Source: Branchiostoma floridae (lineage: Eukaryota; Chordata; Leptocardii; Amphioxiformes; Branchiostomatidae). From it: DNA of 64,000 nucleotides. The translations under genes and the position numbers were made by a program. The stretch is from positions 1,624,001 through 1,688,000 of the forward strand of contig NC_049982.1 of the NCBI RefSeq assembly GCF_000003815.2. Direction: 5' to 3'. The notes under the pieces were generated by a model that searched no databases, was not told where the DNA came from, and saw only the letters and a list, made by a program, of their open reading frames with translations. Below are positions 31,101 to 46,100 of this stretch, one piece after another; positions within the stretch are counted from its first letter, which is position 1; each line of letters begins with the position of its first letter.

Positions 31101-34100
31101 CGACACGTACTGCCATAGCCTGGAAAAAACAAACAAACAAACGGTCGTTAGGTTCTTAGTATACATGTATGTACCACGCCATGATGGCCGCCGACACGTG
31201 CTGGCACAGTCTGGAACAAACAAACAAACAAACAAACGGTCGTTAGGTACTTAGTATACATGTATGTACCACACCATGATGGCCGCCGATACGTGCTGCC
31301 ACAGCCTGGAACAAACAAACAAACAAACAAACAAACGGTCGTACCATGTATGTACCATGCCAAAATGGCCACATGGACCAGCTGCAGTTCAGGGCACTGA
31401 ACGATCGCCAAACCAAAGCCAAATGACTGATATGCTACATTCATAACATTCTTCATACAAACAACTTATGAACAACTACACAGATACCTCTGTGCAGTAC
31501 TACTTTGAAACAAAATCCTCGAAAGCTGCGCAAAATGATTAAAGGAAAAACCATGCTGCCCTACTCTGAAGCAAATTTGCCTTTTCAAAAGATGCTGCAT
31601 CCGGCGCATCAGTGCTTCCAGAAATCACTCTTTTCACAGTATTTAAAAACAGTAGTAAAATATTTATCATAGTTAGATCTAACACAAATGATTTGTGTGT
31701 AATATGTAACTGAACTGAACTGATGGTTGCCATGGTAACTAGTATCACAGGAATACGTCTCACTTTTCCGACTCAAAGTCCCCCTGGTCCTCGAACCGGA
31801 CGGTCTGGCGCTTCAGCCGGCGAGACTTCACCTCGTCGGTCACGCTCCAGAACACCTCTGTTTTCTGTAAGAGAAAAATCACAATAAATGTGAAATTCAT
31901 GGCCCCCGTCGTACTTGTCATATGGTACATCAAGGAGGTTTTTCTGATCAAAAACTCCTTGGGTACATGACATTGTATCATATAGTTAGTCTACTTATCT
32001 AAACACATGCTCATTTCTGTCTTGTAAACTGTCGCCACCTTTTATGTATATTTAGAAGGCTTGATACTATTGTTACTTTACCTTTTTGCTTCTTGCAAGT
32101 TGTTAAAAAACTTATTAAAATTATCGATATAGTGAAGACTGGTCAGGGATACGGCAATGACCCTTTGGACTGTTTACGAGATCAAAAACTGCAGTACCGA
32201 AATCTGTATCGGGGCGTTTCACTGAGATGTACATTGTCAGTAATATAGACGTTAGTGCCCGTCCAGTGTGGCCTGGGTCTCTAAAAGAGAACCTTACCTC
32301 AGAGTCTGCTCGCTTGTCTGTGATGTATTTGTCACTGAGAGTACTGTATACTATGGGCGGTACTGGTATGTACTGTACTACTGTACTGTACTGGTAGAGG
32401 GCCATATCTGTAGATACTTACATCTGAGTCGGTGCGTTTCTCTGTGATGTAGACATCCTGGCCCCAGTGGCCCTTCAGTGTGGCCACATGTGGAACTATC
32501 AGAGCCATATCTGTCTACAGGTACTTACATCTGAGCCGGTGCTTTTCTCTGTGATGTACACATCCTGGTCCCAGTGGCCCTCCAGTGTGGCCAGGGTCTC
32601 CTTCCCCAGCTTGATCTTTCCTGTGATCTGGTTACTGGCATCGCTGCCACCCAGGAACGGCTGCAAGCAGGAAAAACAATGATCATGTTTTCTTTCTCTG
32701 TCAATTAAGACCCCTCGCAAAGCTCAGTCATACAGTAGACACATACTGGGACACTTTTCTATTGTGATTCTAATGTGTGACTGAAGGACACACATGTGAA
32801 ACCTAATGGAAAACATAGCTAATATCTGTGACCAATTGCTCCACCCACAGACACACAAGGACCTGCCAGCCTGTTGTCTGCTATGCTCTCCTCCTAGGAG
32901 TGATTGATTACCATGAAACTCATGAGAAACACATTGGAATCACAGTTTCTAATTGACCATAAGGAAAGCTTTCGGATATATATCCTCCAAAGCAAACATT
33001 AGGAACCCTCTGACTAGGGAAAAAAGGGACGATACACACTGGGAGTATCTCCTCTTCTGCAGGGTGTGTTTCTCATGTGTTTCCCCTGAGTTTCTACTAT
33101 TGACCTGAGCTTTGGAGTCACTTTTCTCAGTGTTTGAACTTTGCGGTAGGATGAGTAAAGGCGTTTTTTTTAAGGACTCAGGTATCAGTATATGTTTTTG
33201 TATTCCCAGAGAAGACAAGCTGTACCCAAACAAGGAATAACAGCACTTATATCGGAGTTCTGAACAATGAGGGCTAGACCAGGGGTACTGAATGTACAGA
33301 TATTCTCTGACAATGTTGATCATGGTAACGGTTGTAGCTTGAAAATCAAGCAGCATTAAATAGGACTCTGTCTCCCCACCTTGAGTTTGAACTCTATCTC
33401 CGTCCTGTATCCCATCTTGTCAGGGTTCAGAACAATAAGGGCTATACCAGGTGCACTGATAGTTAAATCTAAATAGTGGAAAAAGACTAAACTTTACTCA
33501 ACCAACACCACGTTTAATTAGGACTTACCCCAAATTTTCAGTCGACTCCGTCAGCCTTGTTCACGGAATGGACGGAGTCAGCTGAAAATTTGGGGTAAGT
33601 CCCAATTAAACGTGGTGTTGGTTAAGTAAAGTTTAGTCTTTTCCACAATGTCATTTACCAACATAGATGAACTTTCATGTTAAATCTAAATACTTGCATG
33701 TCTATATCCCCACCTTGAGTTTGAACTCTATCTCGGTCCTGTATCCCGTCTTGTCACACGTCAGGCTCACTTTTCCGCCCATCTCCATCGTCATAGTACC
33801 GTACAGGATACCTGCAGGCAGGAAACATCACTGTTTTACATAGTATAGAAGAGAACTTATTAGCCCTCGGGCACGAACTTGCAAATAAACTTCTTATAAC
33901 TGTGATGTGATGCACAACTCTCATTTGCAACCTTAGGCAAGGCACTGAAGACACTGTACCAGTTAAACTGTCTTCAAAACACTAATTGAGGACAAGGATG
34001 AGTGGCATAAAGGTATTCAAAGCTTCAAATTGAAAAAACAAACAAACTCAGTCATACTCAACATGTTCTCAACTAAAAACAGAAATTCTATCACACGATG

Positions 34101-37100
34101 TGTGGAGATTCCACACATCGTGTGGAAACCTGCACACATCGTGTGGAAACTCCACACATCGTGTGGAAATTCCATACATCGTGTGGAAACTACAATCTGT
34201 CCTACAACGATTGATGTGGAGCGCGTTACGCTTGTCCGTGTTAACAGCCCCCGTGACGTGCAGCGGTACACGTGACACAGCCATGTGTAGCCTCCAGTGT
34301 TGGGTGTACGACATACATTGGGGAGTTTGCGGCACCACTGAACGCACCAATGTTGTAGGCAGCCCACTTTTGCATCGCAGTAGGTCAGGGGTCATATGCA
34401 AATGTCTCCTTTCCCACCCTTGATTCAACCCTAGCCACACTCGTCTTGTCCCCAGGGTTCACGGCTGTGCAAAGCTGTGTGATGCGTCGTGTTGCGCTGT
34501 GTTGCGCCGTGAGAGTCGCAGTGGGTTTCTGTGAACCGAAAACTATCCTAGGCCACTGTTCTAGGACAATCGTCATACGTCGCGCAAATTCCCTCCTATG
34601 AACCGGCCATAGTGTGTATGTTCTACCTTCGGTCTTTTGTATGTTCTACATGTAGGTATATCTCATAAAAAAAGTGTTAGTCTTTAAATAAACATGCAGT
34701 AGATACATGTCAGCTGTCCTGGCATTCCAAATCACTTTATCTCTTTTCTTCATTTGTCTTCTTACAGGTAATACAAATTTTAACACAAAAGGAGGATAGA
34801 TTTTTTTGTGTATCCTCTTATTCTTGTCCAGAACTGAATTACACTTATCTTTGAACTCTTTCCATGCAATCACATACATGTATAACACTCCATTGAAACA
34901 ATACTTTCACAAGGGAAACATCTTTTGACAAATTAAAACCATGTTAAACTTTCTAAATCCCTCCAAAACTTACAAGTTCTTAAAGGCAGTCTGAAAATAC
35001 CTAGTAAGTGTCTCACAGTTTCTATTTCGTCATTGCAGTTAGCTTAGAAAGTAATCATGGGAGCGAGAGACAAAAACACTCTTGTTTTGTGTTTCTTGGT
35101 GATCCTTGATATTTTGTATAGTATACTGTACTCCATAGGAAGGAATGCAAGTTGTCCATAATGTTAAAGCATTGTAAAATGAATGTGGAATACATCATTG
35201 CTGCTTTCTTTTCAGAGAATTTAGAGCCCTAAAAGTAGACATTTTGTTTCCAAGCTGGTCTACAGGCTAGTCCACAGTGTCATTAGTAATTGGCCATGAA
35301 ATCAGGCTAATCCCTTAAGTACACAATGCTCTCTGGGGGCTGGATCTAGAAACTTGTCCCTGATGAGGCAGCATCATTTATCCCAGCACCACCGAATGGA
35401 ACTGTCAGTATTACTCTTATGCCAGTTTTCAAATTCAAGAGAACACATGCTTATATATCATAATATAATACCCTCATTGTTTACAATAAATTGGTAGCAG
35501 ATGTATACTACCACAAAACTGTATACTACCACTGCACTATTATGGGACAGCTGAAGTTTCATTACCCCAAAGGAAATCTTAATTCTCTCCCCTCTCCATG
35601 AGGTGTTTAGAATCCATGTAAGAGTCAACTTTTGACTAATTCTGCTTATCCTTAAAAGTTTATTTTTTTAGACTCTGTGAGACTCCATAAATTACAAAAT
35701 ATAGTTAGTGTGTCTACAAACGTCTGAAACGCATTTTAAAATCATCAATAAAGTGTTTGTGAAGTGAAGAAGAAAATCTGTACAAGGTACAGTATGCAGT
35801 TTCTTCTGTTAACACAGGGAATAGCCATCCAGGTGTACCCTCCAAGCAGAGGGTATGTTCCAGTTTTTTTAACGTCTTTTTTCAGTCATGTTTATCAGGT
35901 TTTCTATTTTGTATTGTTTCATAAAGTCCACCAGCAAAAGTTAGTTTTTGACAATACAAGATACAATACAAAATTAAAAGGCCGATAAAAACGACTAAAA
36001 ATGTTTAAAAAAAAACAACAACCAGAGCCTAACTTCTGCTTGGAGAGTGGTGTTTCCAATTAGGAAACCAGCAGGGAATTCTCAGGCCATCCAGCAGAGT
36101 GGCCAAGCCAGGTCAAAGAAAGGTTACCATACAGCTCTGCTGGGTGTATCATATGTCCGTCCATGGCCAAGCCCTGTCACTGTATGTTTACCTTTCATAG
36201 AATGTATAAAGGGGTCATAAAGGAAAATCTTTATACAGTACATGTGAATTTATGTGTAAAAAAAACAACAAAAAAGCTTTTGGATAAGTCCCTTTAGTCA
36301 TTCATGCTGGTAGTTAAGTTTTTGCGATGGAAAGTCTGAAAACTCAGAATTTCATCTGAAGTCAACTGAAGTCAATTCAAGACAAAAAATGACATTCAAT
36401 AGACAATAGAATAGCAAAAGAATAAATGCATATTCGTAGTTCAACTGAAAGACTTTCACCGGCATTTTCGTATGGACGGTAATGTTTGTTATGGATAGTA
36501 GTCAGACTTTTTACCTATGTACAATATATGATGATTAAATATAATAAATTTCAGTATTTACAGGGGATTTCTGTCAAGGGAAAAAGGAGATATGTGATGA
36601 GGTCACTGATAAGTATTTAGACGTGGCCACATGTTATGACCTAGATATAGAGGGAAGACTCACTAGTGGGGAGTCCAGGACAGGACAGGAGAAGGTTTTG
36701 CCCTGTGTTACTAACCGTAGTAGCTTTTGGATGGAAACACACTTCAAGACTCTCAGAGTCCTGACAGATCTTTAGAACTACTCCATGCAGGGGCTGTTTC
36801 CAGAGGTGTCTGAGTTTCCACATAAAATTGTCCCTGGGCAAGGAAATCATGCCTGATCCAAAGGGGGTTAGAGACAGACCAGCAGGCAAACAGAGTGTGA
36901 ACAGAGCTTTTTTTGGGACCTGTTACATTGACATATTGTATTCTGAGACAAGAGCTGACCTTAGAGTGTTCACACTCAGAAAAATGATGCGGATAAAACA
37001 TTTATCCGAATAAAATTTTTTCTATCCGATCCAAAATTGTGTTCACACTGCTCTTCGGTAATTCGATTAGTGTGCTCTCAGTCTTATCCGAATAAAACGT

Positions 37101-40100
37101 TAGTTGCATTTCAGACGTATCGCTACATCTTGCGGTAACGGTAGTTGGCGGTGAGATTTTTCATTTCATTTCTGCACTGATTAAGGGATTTCTCAACCCC
37201 ATGCTCTGCCATTCCTTTGTATGTATCTTCTTATTAAAATGTCCCTGTTTTTATGGACCTTCCGGAGCTTTTTCTGCGAGTCCTCCCGCTCCCAGACGCT
37301 CCCAGATGAAAACGAGCAGCTTTGTTTGTTCCATTTGGTAAATGATGATTTCCCTTTCTTTTCGCTCATTGTTTTTGAAAGTAAAACAATGCTAGCAGAA
37401 AAAATGAATCGGTCTGGCATGTGCTGTGTTTTCCGCGCGATGCGAATGATGACCCCAAGTTCCTGGATGAACATTGGAGCAAGCGGAATCCTACCCACTT
37501 GCGCGTTCACACTGCCAAATAAAACGAATCGAGACTCCCTGCAGTGCAATATTCTTATCCACTTGCCCCAGTTCTATCCACCTCTCCGAGAATTGGATCG
37601 TGGAGGATTCGTTTTGATGAAATCCAAGTGATTTTGGAGCGATCACACTGCTAACTTTTATTCGGATCGGGTAGTTTTCTTCAGATAACATGTTTTATTC
37701 GAATGACGTTTTTCTTGAATGTGAATGGGGTCTAAGAGTCTGGCTTCCAAGACCATGATATGAGTAAAGTTCATCCTTTGTATGTAATCAGATTCTAGCT
37801 TCTACTAGACATTCAGACCACCAGAGAAATTCATTTAAATGTATACAAAGTCATGTTCTTATGCATAAAACATGCATGTCATGTACTGACTATTAATAAC
37901 TTAAAGACACACATCCTTTTCTATCCGAGGTACAAAAGCCGAACATAATAAACAGAAGCACAAAATGCAGCCTGATTGGCATTGAAGACCCAATGAAGCT
38001 CCCTAACAGCTAGCTCCCTCTAAGTTTATACTGCCGTGCAGTGCTTCGCTCAGTGGGCCACAGATTGTATTTCAGGGCACTGTGAGTCTTGCTTGTGACC
38101 CACAGGTCATTAACCTCCAGACCACCATGTGACATGTGAAAGTGATGCAATGCCAGAATGCCTCCTGCGCCTAAACAGGCCAGCTCCCTATTGGTCCATG
38201 AACCAGGCAACATCCAACATGCCCCTTAGGAAAGTTTACAGCAGGCCCCCTCAGTTAGACCTCAAATTTTCTGGAGAGCATGTTTGTCCTGGAGTCAAGG
38301 AGATGATGACTAGGAGTCCACACCAGGCATCCACGCTAGCCGAATAATAATCTGCCCTGTACTGTATAAATAAGTTATGCTTTATAATAGTTGTAACAAG
38401 GGTCTGATAGAACATCCTTGGTTGTAATGGACTGCTTGAGCAAGAAAGCAGTTATAGTTACACAGTGATTATCATAACACAGAACTGCTGACTTCAGCAG
38501 CCATCATCATTCTATCATCACATAAGGCTGGTTTCAGATATGCAACTGAGATCAGCCTTGTGTCCTCCTGTGAAAGGAATTAACATCTGAGAATCTGATC
38601 CTCCCCAAGGAGACTAGTATCATTCTTGTTCCACTGGCTGGCTGGATGAGCCCTTTTTTGTCTGACGTCTACCATGTGTGTCTGACAAACAACTAGCAAT
38701 AATAAGATCTGTTTGGTCCCAAAAATTAGTAAGTATATTTGTAGGCTTACATATTGGGTAGACTAATACTCAGAAATATTCTAGATTCCTCCTCTCAGTT
38801 GAGTCAGGTGGGCCAGTCTCACTGCCAGGAATGTGTACCAGGCACTGGGTGTACATTTGTACCTACTAGCTGCTGAGGCTGTTATCTGAACTTAATCCAA
38901 GTGGACACGCTGTCACTCAGCTCACTGCTGGAAGTGGTTAATGGTTAACTTTAAAGCAGATGTAAGGATCTAGTTCAGTCTCTGACCAGTGTTTTAAACA
39001 TTTCTGGAAGTTAATACACTAGTGGCTTGCCTCTTCCATTGTGGTGACTTATTAAGTTATTAGTAGTACAATTCTCTAAGATAGTCTTACTAAAATTGGA
39101 AACACAGGACTGTGACAGGTCCTTACATCTGCTCGAAGATTAGAACTTTTAAATATATATAGAAAGGAAGTTGACTCGTAGAGGATACAAGTGGTGGGGA
39201 TCAAGATATCTGAATGATTGAACATTGAGAATTTCTGGTGGGATCCGAAGAACGCTGTTCTGGCACATAGACCTCAGAACATTACTGAGTTGGAGACGCC
39301 ATGATTGCCCAATAGGAATGTGCTAAAAGTCACAAAGAGTGCTGCCAGAAGCTTATGATAGGCTATCATCCTGCCTGCAGCAGGTACTAGTTGCAGATAC
39401 AGGGTGCTACACGAAGACCTAAAGACACATCCTTGCAGGGGGTTGGATAATTTTGCAACCTGCTTTTTCGACAAAATTCGCATTTTTGGATGAAGTTTGA
39501 AATAAAGTCTTGACTTTTGTTCTTGTTTCAAATTGTTATAAACTAGTTGTTCACCATTCATATGATTTGGTACTAGTTTGCAGTTGTAATGTTTCTTGTT
39601 TTACCAAAAGAGCAAAAATGTGAGGGGGGTTGAATAATTTTGCATGCAACTGTATATATGGATAAATGTGGACATTCATGCAAGACTTTTAACACCACAA
39701 CCATATCTTCCTAAATTTGCTTTGCAGTTCAAAATTGATCGTCTAACCATTACATAAGAACTTCCAATGCTTCATTATATCCCAAGGCAGATTCGCAGAA
39801 ACATTGGAATTTTGGAATCTGATATTTTTCCTCATTTTGTTGTTGACTACTTTGTAGCAGTCATATATATAAACAGACCCGCAGGGGTCGGGGGAGATGT
39901 AGCCTGGATACCACACCCCAGCCTGATCAGAATGACTGTAGAATTTTAGGCTCTCTAAGGTCCTTGATCCTTGGTCAGAGGGAGAAGAACCTATGATTGA
40001 TGACCACCCATACCGCAGGTAGCCAGCCACAGCACACCACACACACTGCTAGTCAGTAGGCTATCACAGTAGGGAATCATGGACTAGATATGGCTGAAGG

Positions 40101-43100
40101 GTGTATTGAGTTATTTCTTTTAAATAACAACAGTAACTTTGTTCAAAACTGCAAGATTTGTACCTCTGGTTGTCATGTTTGATAAACTGAGATGCGCGAT
40201 AGATATTTTTGAGATCAAACTGCTGTTTGGTATCCAGGCTAGGGGAGATGGTAATTCTGGCCTCAACAGGCCAAAGTTCTAATCTCTTATGGTGTAACAC
40301 AAAACAGATGTGGCTACTAGATCTACATACAGCTCTGGTGGTGGAACATGGATAGACAGGTATATAAATATTGGCCCTGGATAGACAAGTTTATAATATT
40401 GAGCCAAGGGAAACTCCTCCTGTGGATTTGTATTTTCTATATATATTTCTATATTCTATTGGAGCAAAGTCGAGAACTGCTTTAAAATATTTTGAAAATA
40501 TTTCTTCGGCCAAATGTACAGGGAAAAAATTAAGAACATACTGTAAATTACTTCAGCTTATGACCTTAAAGTTTACTGCAGCCTATGACCAAAGATAAGT
40601 CATAATAATATCTCTAACTTGTATCTCTGTGATACTAAGTAACTCTGTGCATACATACAATGTATGCTTTTAAAGGCAACTTTATAGTAAGTGGTGTGAA
40701 TGGGGACAAAGGGGGGTTGAGGTTAATTCTTTGATAACAATAATGTAGTTTTGTGATGACTTTTGAGTCTATTACTACTAGACTCTTTACCCCCTGCCTG
40801 AAAGTGTTCTGTGTTTTTTTTCTCTCTGTCAGGGGTGAGGGGCCTTGGGGGTTCACATGGGACTCATACAAACCTATCTGTCATGGCTTGGTATACACTA
40901 ATCCTTAAGTAAATACAAACAGCAGGGAACAGCTTCTGTTTTAGCAATGGCAAGACTTCAAGCCAGAGTAATAGTCGAAGAATAAGGGAAGGCAACTTAG
41001 GACTTTTGTTGGTTATGAATATGATGATTATGACGAATATGAATATGATGATTAATAAATAAAGTTTTTGAAAATTGCAGAAAACTGGCAGAACAGAAAA
41101 AAGCATGGTATTCTCAGCACTGACTTATCATAATCTGAGTATCATATTGAGCTTGGCAGAGTTAAGATGGTCACAAATAAATTGTAGGGTTGGTACTCAA
41201 TTTTAATACCAAACTAGAGTTCGGGGACCTCATACCTCCATGAAATATTTATTGCTTTTTTGTGGATGGTTTGTATGTTTATAGTCGGTTGTATTTGAGA
41301 GTAATGGTTATAAATGTTATGGGAAAGTAGTGGTGTATTTATTTAATGACACAGAGGATGTCCATCTGATTAGTAATTATTAGAATGTGACACTTAATTG
41401 TGTAATGTGCGTTTAAGAGGTCGACGGCATATGGTAGCGTGGCCATGGTGTTCCTTAAGCTTGATGTTTGGCATTTAAACTGTCTAAGGTTGTCAGCATT
41501 ATTGAGGTTCGACTATGTGCCTCTGAGCGGTGTGGTGGGATGAAGTTGGGAAACTCAGAAAGAAGAAGGGATGTGGCCAACTTTAGTCAGATGGTGATTT
41601 GATTTTCCACCAATCTGTCATAACATCTGCTGTTCATACGGTACAAAAACGAGATGCACACTTTCCTCTGACAGCCCTACACCAACTGTAAGATGAATAC
41701 TTGGCGCCAACCCCGTCTGCTAAAAAACAAGTACCATTGGCTACGAAAGAGACAACTAACAACTGTCCCTTATCGTAACAAAATCAGAACATCTGTATCC
41801 CCCATAAAACTTCTGACACCCAACCCAGATGAGAGGACCTAATTGCATTTTAATCACCATGTCACTCAAATCAGCAGTACAGTATGTGAGACATCCATAC
41901 CTGTTAAGCATTACCGTTAAATGTACCTCAACTTCTTACAATTATACTTACGCTTCACATCTCCATGATATCCTAAGCAGACATAAATAAAAAACTCGGG
42001 GTTCCCCAAACAGCTGTCATAGAAATCACCTCACCATCTGCTTGGAGCTGAGCCCATTAACAAACACTTAAAGCACGATGCCTGTTCCAATATATCGCAG
42101 ATATAGGGGTGATTTCTGATATTATTACATCGATTATAATGACAGATACGGCGCCCAAAATCTCATCGATTCGAGCTTTCATCACACCCCACCAAAACAA
42201 CAAGTACGTTCCCCAATCCATCCAGCCGTTCTTGAGTAATCTTGTACACATACAGAGACACATAACAGAAAATATAACCTCCATGACATTTCATGGAGGT
42301 AATAATGAAATACAAGAAATACAATACAGGATACAAACACATCATCAACACAACCAAAAGGACATGAAATATCCGTCAACCAATACCTACATGTACGATA
42401 CGGGGACAAGTTGATGCCCGATATATAATAATGCAAGTACTTACCAACATAACATCAGCATAAGCCACGCGGAGCACAAAATCTAGCAGCGCAAACGAAG
42501 TATAACACACCAGGTCCCCAAAGGCACAAGTGGCTAAATACAAAGTTATTTAATCATATTCAAATTGTCCAGCATCGGGAAACAGTTGCCCAGCATCGGG
42601 AAACAGTTGCTTTAAGGACATAAATAAAACTACTGGGGGTTCCCCAAGCAGCTGTCACCTCACTATCTGCTTGCAGCTAAGCCCATTAACAAACACATAA
42701 AGCACGATGCCTGTACCAATATATCTCAAATATAGGGGTGATTTCTGATATTATTACATCGATTATAACGACAGATACGGCTCCCAAGATCTCATCGATT
42801 CGAGCTTTCATCACACCCCACCAACACAACAAGTATGAAACCAATCCATCCAGCCGTTCTTGACTAATCATCTACACAGACAGAGACACATAACAGAAAA
42901 TATAACCTCCATTCCATGACATTTCATGGAGGTAATAAAACCAAATGAGTGAACAAAGGGTGGTTTTACATGTACCGGTATTAGGTGGTAATAGCAAAGG
43001 ACCAGGCCTTATGACACCATATACAATGAAAAACAGATGGATCATCAATTAATTTTGGTTTTACTGGATAAAAGTCAAAATCTTGGACATAGAGCCAAAA

Positions 43101-46100
43101 CGTTTTTGCTAGAGGGATCAAAGAGGCCATCTACATCAGAGCTTTACAACCATCCCTGAAAAGAGATGGTGGGTGCTATAGTATGTTCAGTTAAATAATG
43201 CACACTTTTGATGGAATATTCCTTCTCCACATATATCTATAAGACCGAAGGTAGAACATACACACATAGGAGGGAATTTGCGCGACGTATGACGATTGTC
43301 CTAGGACAGTGGCCTAGGATTAGTTTTCAGTTCACACAAACCCACTGCGACTCTCACGGTGCAACACGACGCATTACACTGCTTCACACAGTCGTGAACC
43401 CTGGGGACAATTAGCAAGACGAGCGTGGCGTTGGTTGAATCAAGGGTGAAAAAGGAGACATTTGCATATGGCCCCTGACCTACTGCGATGCGAAAGTGGG
43501 CTGCCTGCGACATTGGTGCATTCAGTGGTGCCGCAAAGTCACCAGTGTGTGTTGTACACCCAACACTGGAGGCGACATGTGCCACTGCGCGTCACGGGGA
43601 CTGTTTACACAGACAAGCATCACGCGCTCCACATCAACCGTTGTACGACAGATTGCAGTTTCCACACGATGTGTGGAGTTTCCACACGATGTGTGGAGTT
43701 TCCACACGATGTGTGGAGTTTCCACACGATGTGTGCAGGTTTCCACACGATGTGTGGAGTTTCCACACGATATGTGGAGTTTCCACACGATGTGTGGAAT
43801 CTCCACACGTCGTGTGCAGGTTTCCACACGATGTGTGGAATGTCCACACGACGTGTGGAAACTCCACACATTGTGTGGAAAACCCACACATCGTGTGATA
43901 GAATTTCTGTTTTTAGTTGAGAACATGTTACTCGTCCTCCTTACAGTATAACTAAAATTGGACAGTCAAAACTTTGGGTGATGAGTGCAGTTCTTAAGTT
44001 AGAATTTAACAGTTCCACATTGCTTCAGATCAACACTCTATGCAACACTCCCCCCACCCAAGATGGCCTACCTTTACAGCTGACGTATGGCATGGTGATG
44101 GCATAGTCCTCCCCTCGGTTCAGGAGCGTGAGACACGCAGTGCCGTCCAGGATAGCTGACAAGGAGTTACCTACAGAAAACAGGAGAGTTACATTTTGTA
44201 GCTGTGTGAATTTCAGATTGAGACTTGAATTAGAGAGACACTCTCCTTTCACATTCCTTAGTCCTGTCATTTCATTTATTTCCATGGAAACATGATGTTG
44301 AGGTAAATGTGGAAAAGACTATTTCGCAGTGTTTTTAAGTAATACTATGCTGTTGCAACAATACTGTAGTATGGTACAGTCAGTCATACATGGAAGAGTG
44401 ATAACACACACTCACTATCCACTACAAAAACATGTACATTATGTATATTGGTGGTGTCATGAATTTAAAGTGGGCCATAAAATGGAGCTATATTACTACA
44501 AAAATTTCAAGACTATAGTATAGTATATGAAAAAGAAAGTGCACACTCATGATGTTTCCCCTTTTATTTTTAGCAAAACCTTTTGTTGTCTAAAATGCCA
44601 AATTGCCAAAAAAATGTATTCCACAATTCACGATCGTCTCCTCCATTTGTTTGAATGTGAGTTTCTTCTTTCTTGGTTCTCAGTAAAAGCTTCAAATGCA
44701 AAGTTTAAATGTATCAAACTGTACGGAAAAAGTGAACTGTCTCTATGCAGAAAAGGACAGCAGAACATTGTACTCACAACCTGTGCACCATGACAAGGTG
44801 TGAATGGTGGAATGAGAGAAGACAGAATGAACGACAGCACAGAGAAATAATTACAGATGGACGTCCAAGAAGTAAAGGTCAAAAAGAATATTTTAAATTA
44901 GTGCCAAAAGACGAGGTTGGCAGGAAAGATGAATGAAAGAAAGAAGGGAAGGAAGCTAAAGAGACAGGAAAATGATGACAGGCACAGAAATAAGTGATGC
45001 TTTGTCATGTGGGCTATCATCAAGTAGACAGAGTAGCAAGAAAATCAGTCTGTCTTTTTAATGCTGAAAAACATTTTCCAAGAGAAACAAACTTAATTAC
45101 TTTTAGGTACATTTTCGAATCAAACACAAAAAAAATTACAAATAAATGAAAAAAAAAATATTGTTAACACACAAAATTTGACGCAACAATTTTCCATATT
45201 GAAAATAAGCTCCCCTAAAACAAGGACTGGTTTGCTTCAATGAGCATATTCTCACCGTAGAACTTTGACTTGCACAAAATGCTGCCATTGATGCAGAATC
45301 CGTCTTGTCGATTCGTCACATAGAACGCAGAAACTGGAGGATGATGGGATACCTGCAGCAAAAGGTCAAACCCAAGGTCAACTAAATAATCTGTGGAATC
45401 TAATTATGATGTCTTTACTTCACATTACATTACCTGCACCTGCAATGCCTTCATAGAGGGACTTAAGTTTTCTTTTTAAATCCTGTCTTGAACCTCCTTG
45501 ATCATGAGATGCTTTCCTTACCTGCTCTGCTATGAAGAAGGTCTTGCTGCCTGTCTGAGGGTGTGGCCACATACAGCGGAAGGTTTCCCCTAAGATGGGG
45601 TTGTACGGTTTCTTAAAGCAAACAAAAAGCTCCTCACCTGCTCTGCTATGAAGAAGGTCTTGCTGCCTGTCTGAGGGTGTGGCCACATGCAGCGGAAGGT
45701 CTCCCCTAAGATGGGGTTGTACGGTTTCTTCAGACCTTTGGGCTTCTTGTAGAAACCTGAGAGGTACCAGCGCACGATCTGCTTCATCCGGCCGAACGGG
45801 TCGTCGATGTTCACAGCGCTGAGGGCGGGGAGAATTACAGATAAGGTTGTCATGGTTACAGTGCTGAGGGCGGGAAAATCACAGATGAGGTTGTCATGGT
45901 TATTAAGAAATCTTGTATGGTTCTACTACTGGAAATTTAAGACATCTTTCATGTGTTTCATCATACTGTACAATCATTGTTTTTGTAGGTTTTAATCTTA
46001 GGCAATAGAAGGGGACAGGAAGGCTAATCAACATTTCCTTTTATCAGGAAAAAATGGCAGCAACTCACTCAGACAGCAGGTCTGCATGATAGTAGTAGTC

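Noticed and set aside
43660-43900. CRISPR-like regular palindromic repeats
   Set aside because: Units are contiguous or nearly so with no unique spacers, sit in a transposon remnant duplicated at 34 kb, and the genome is animal.
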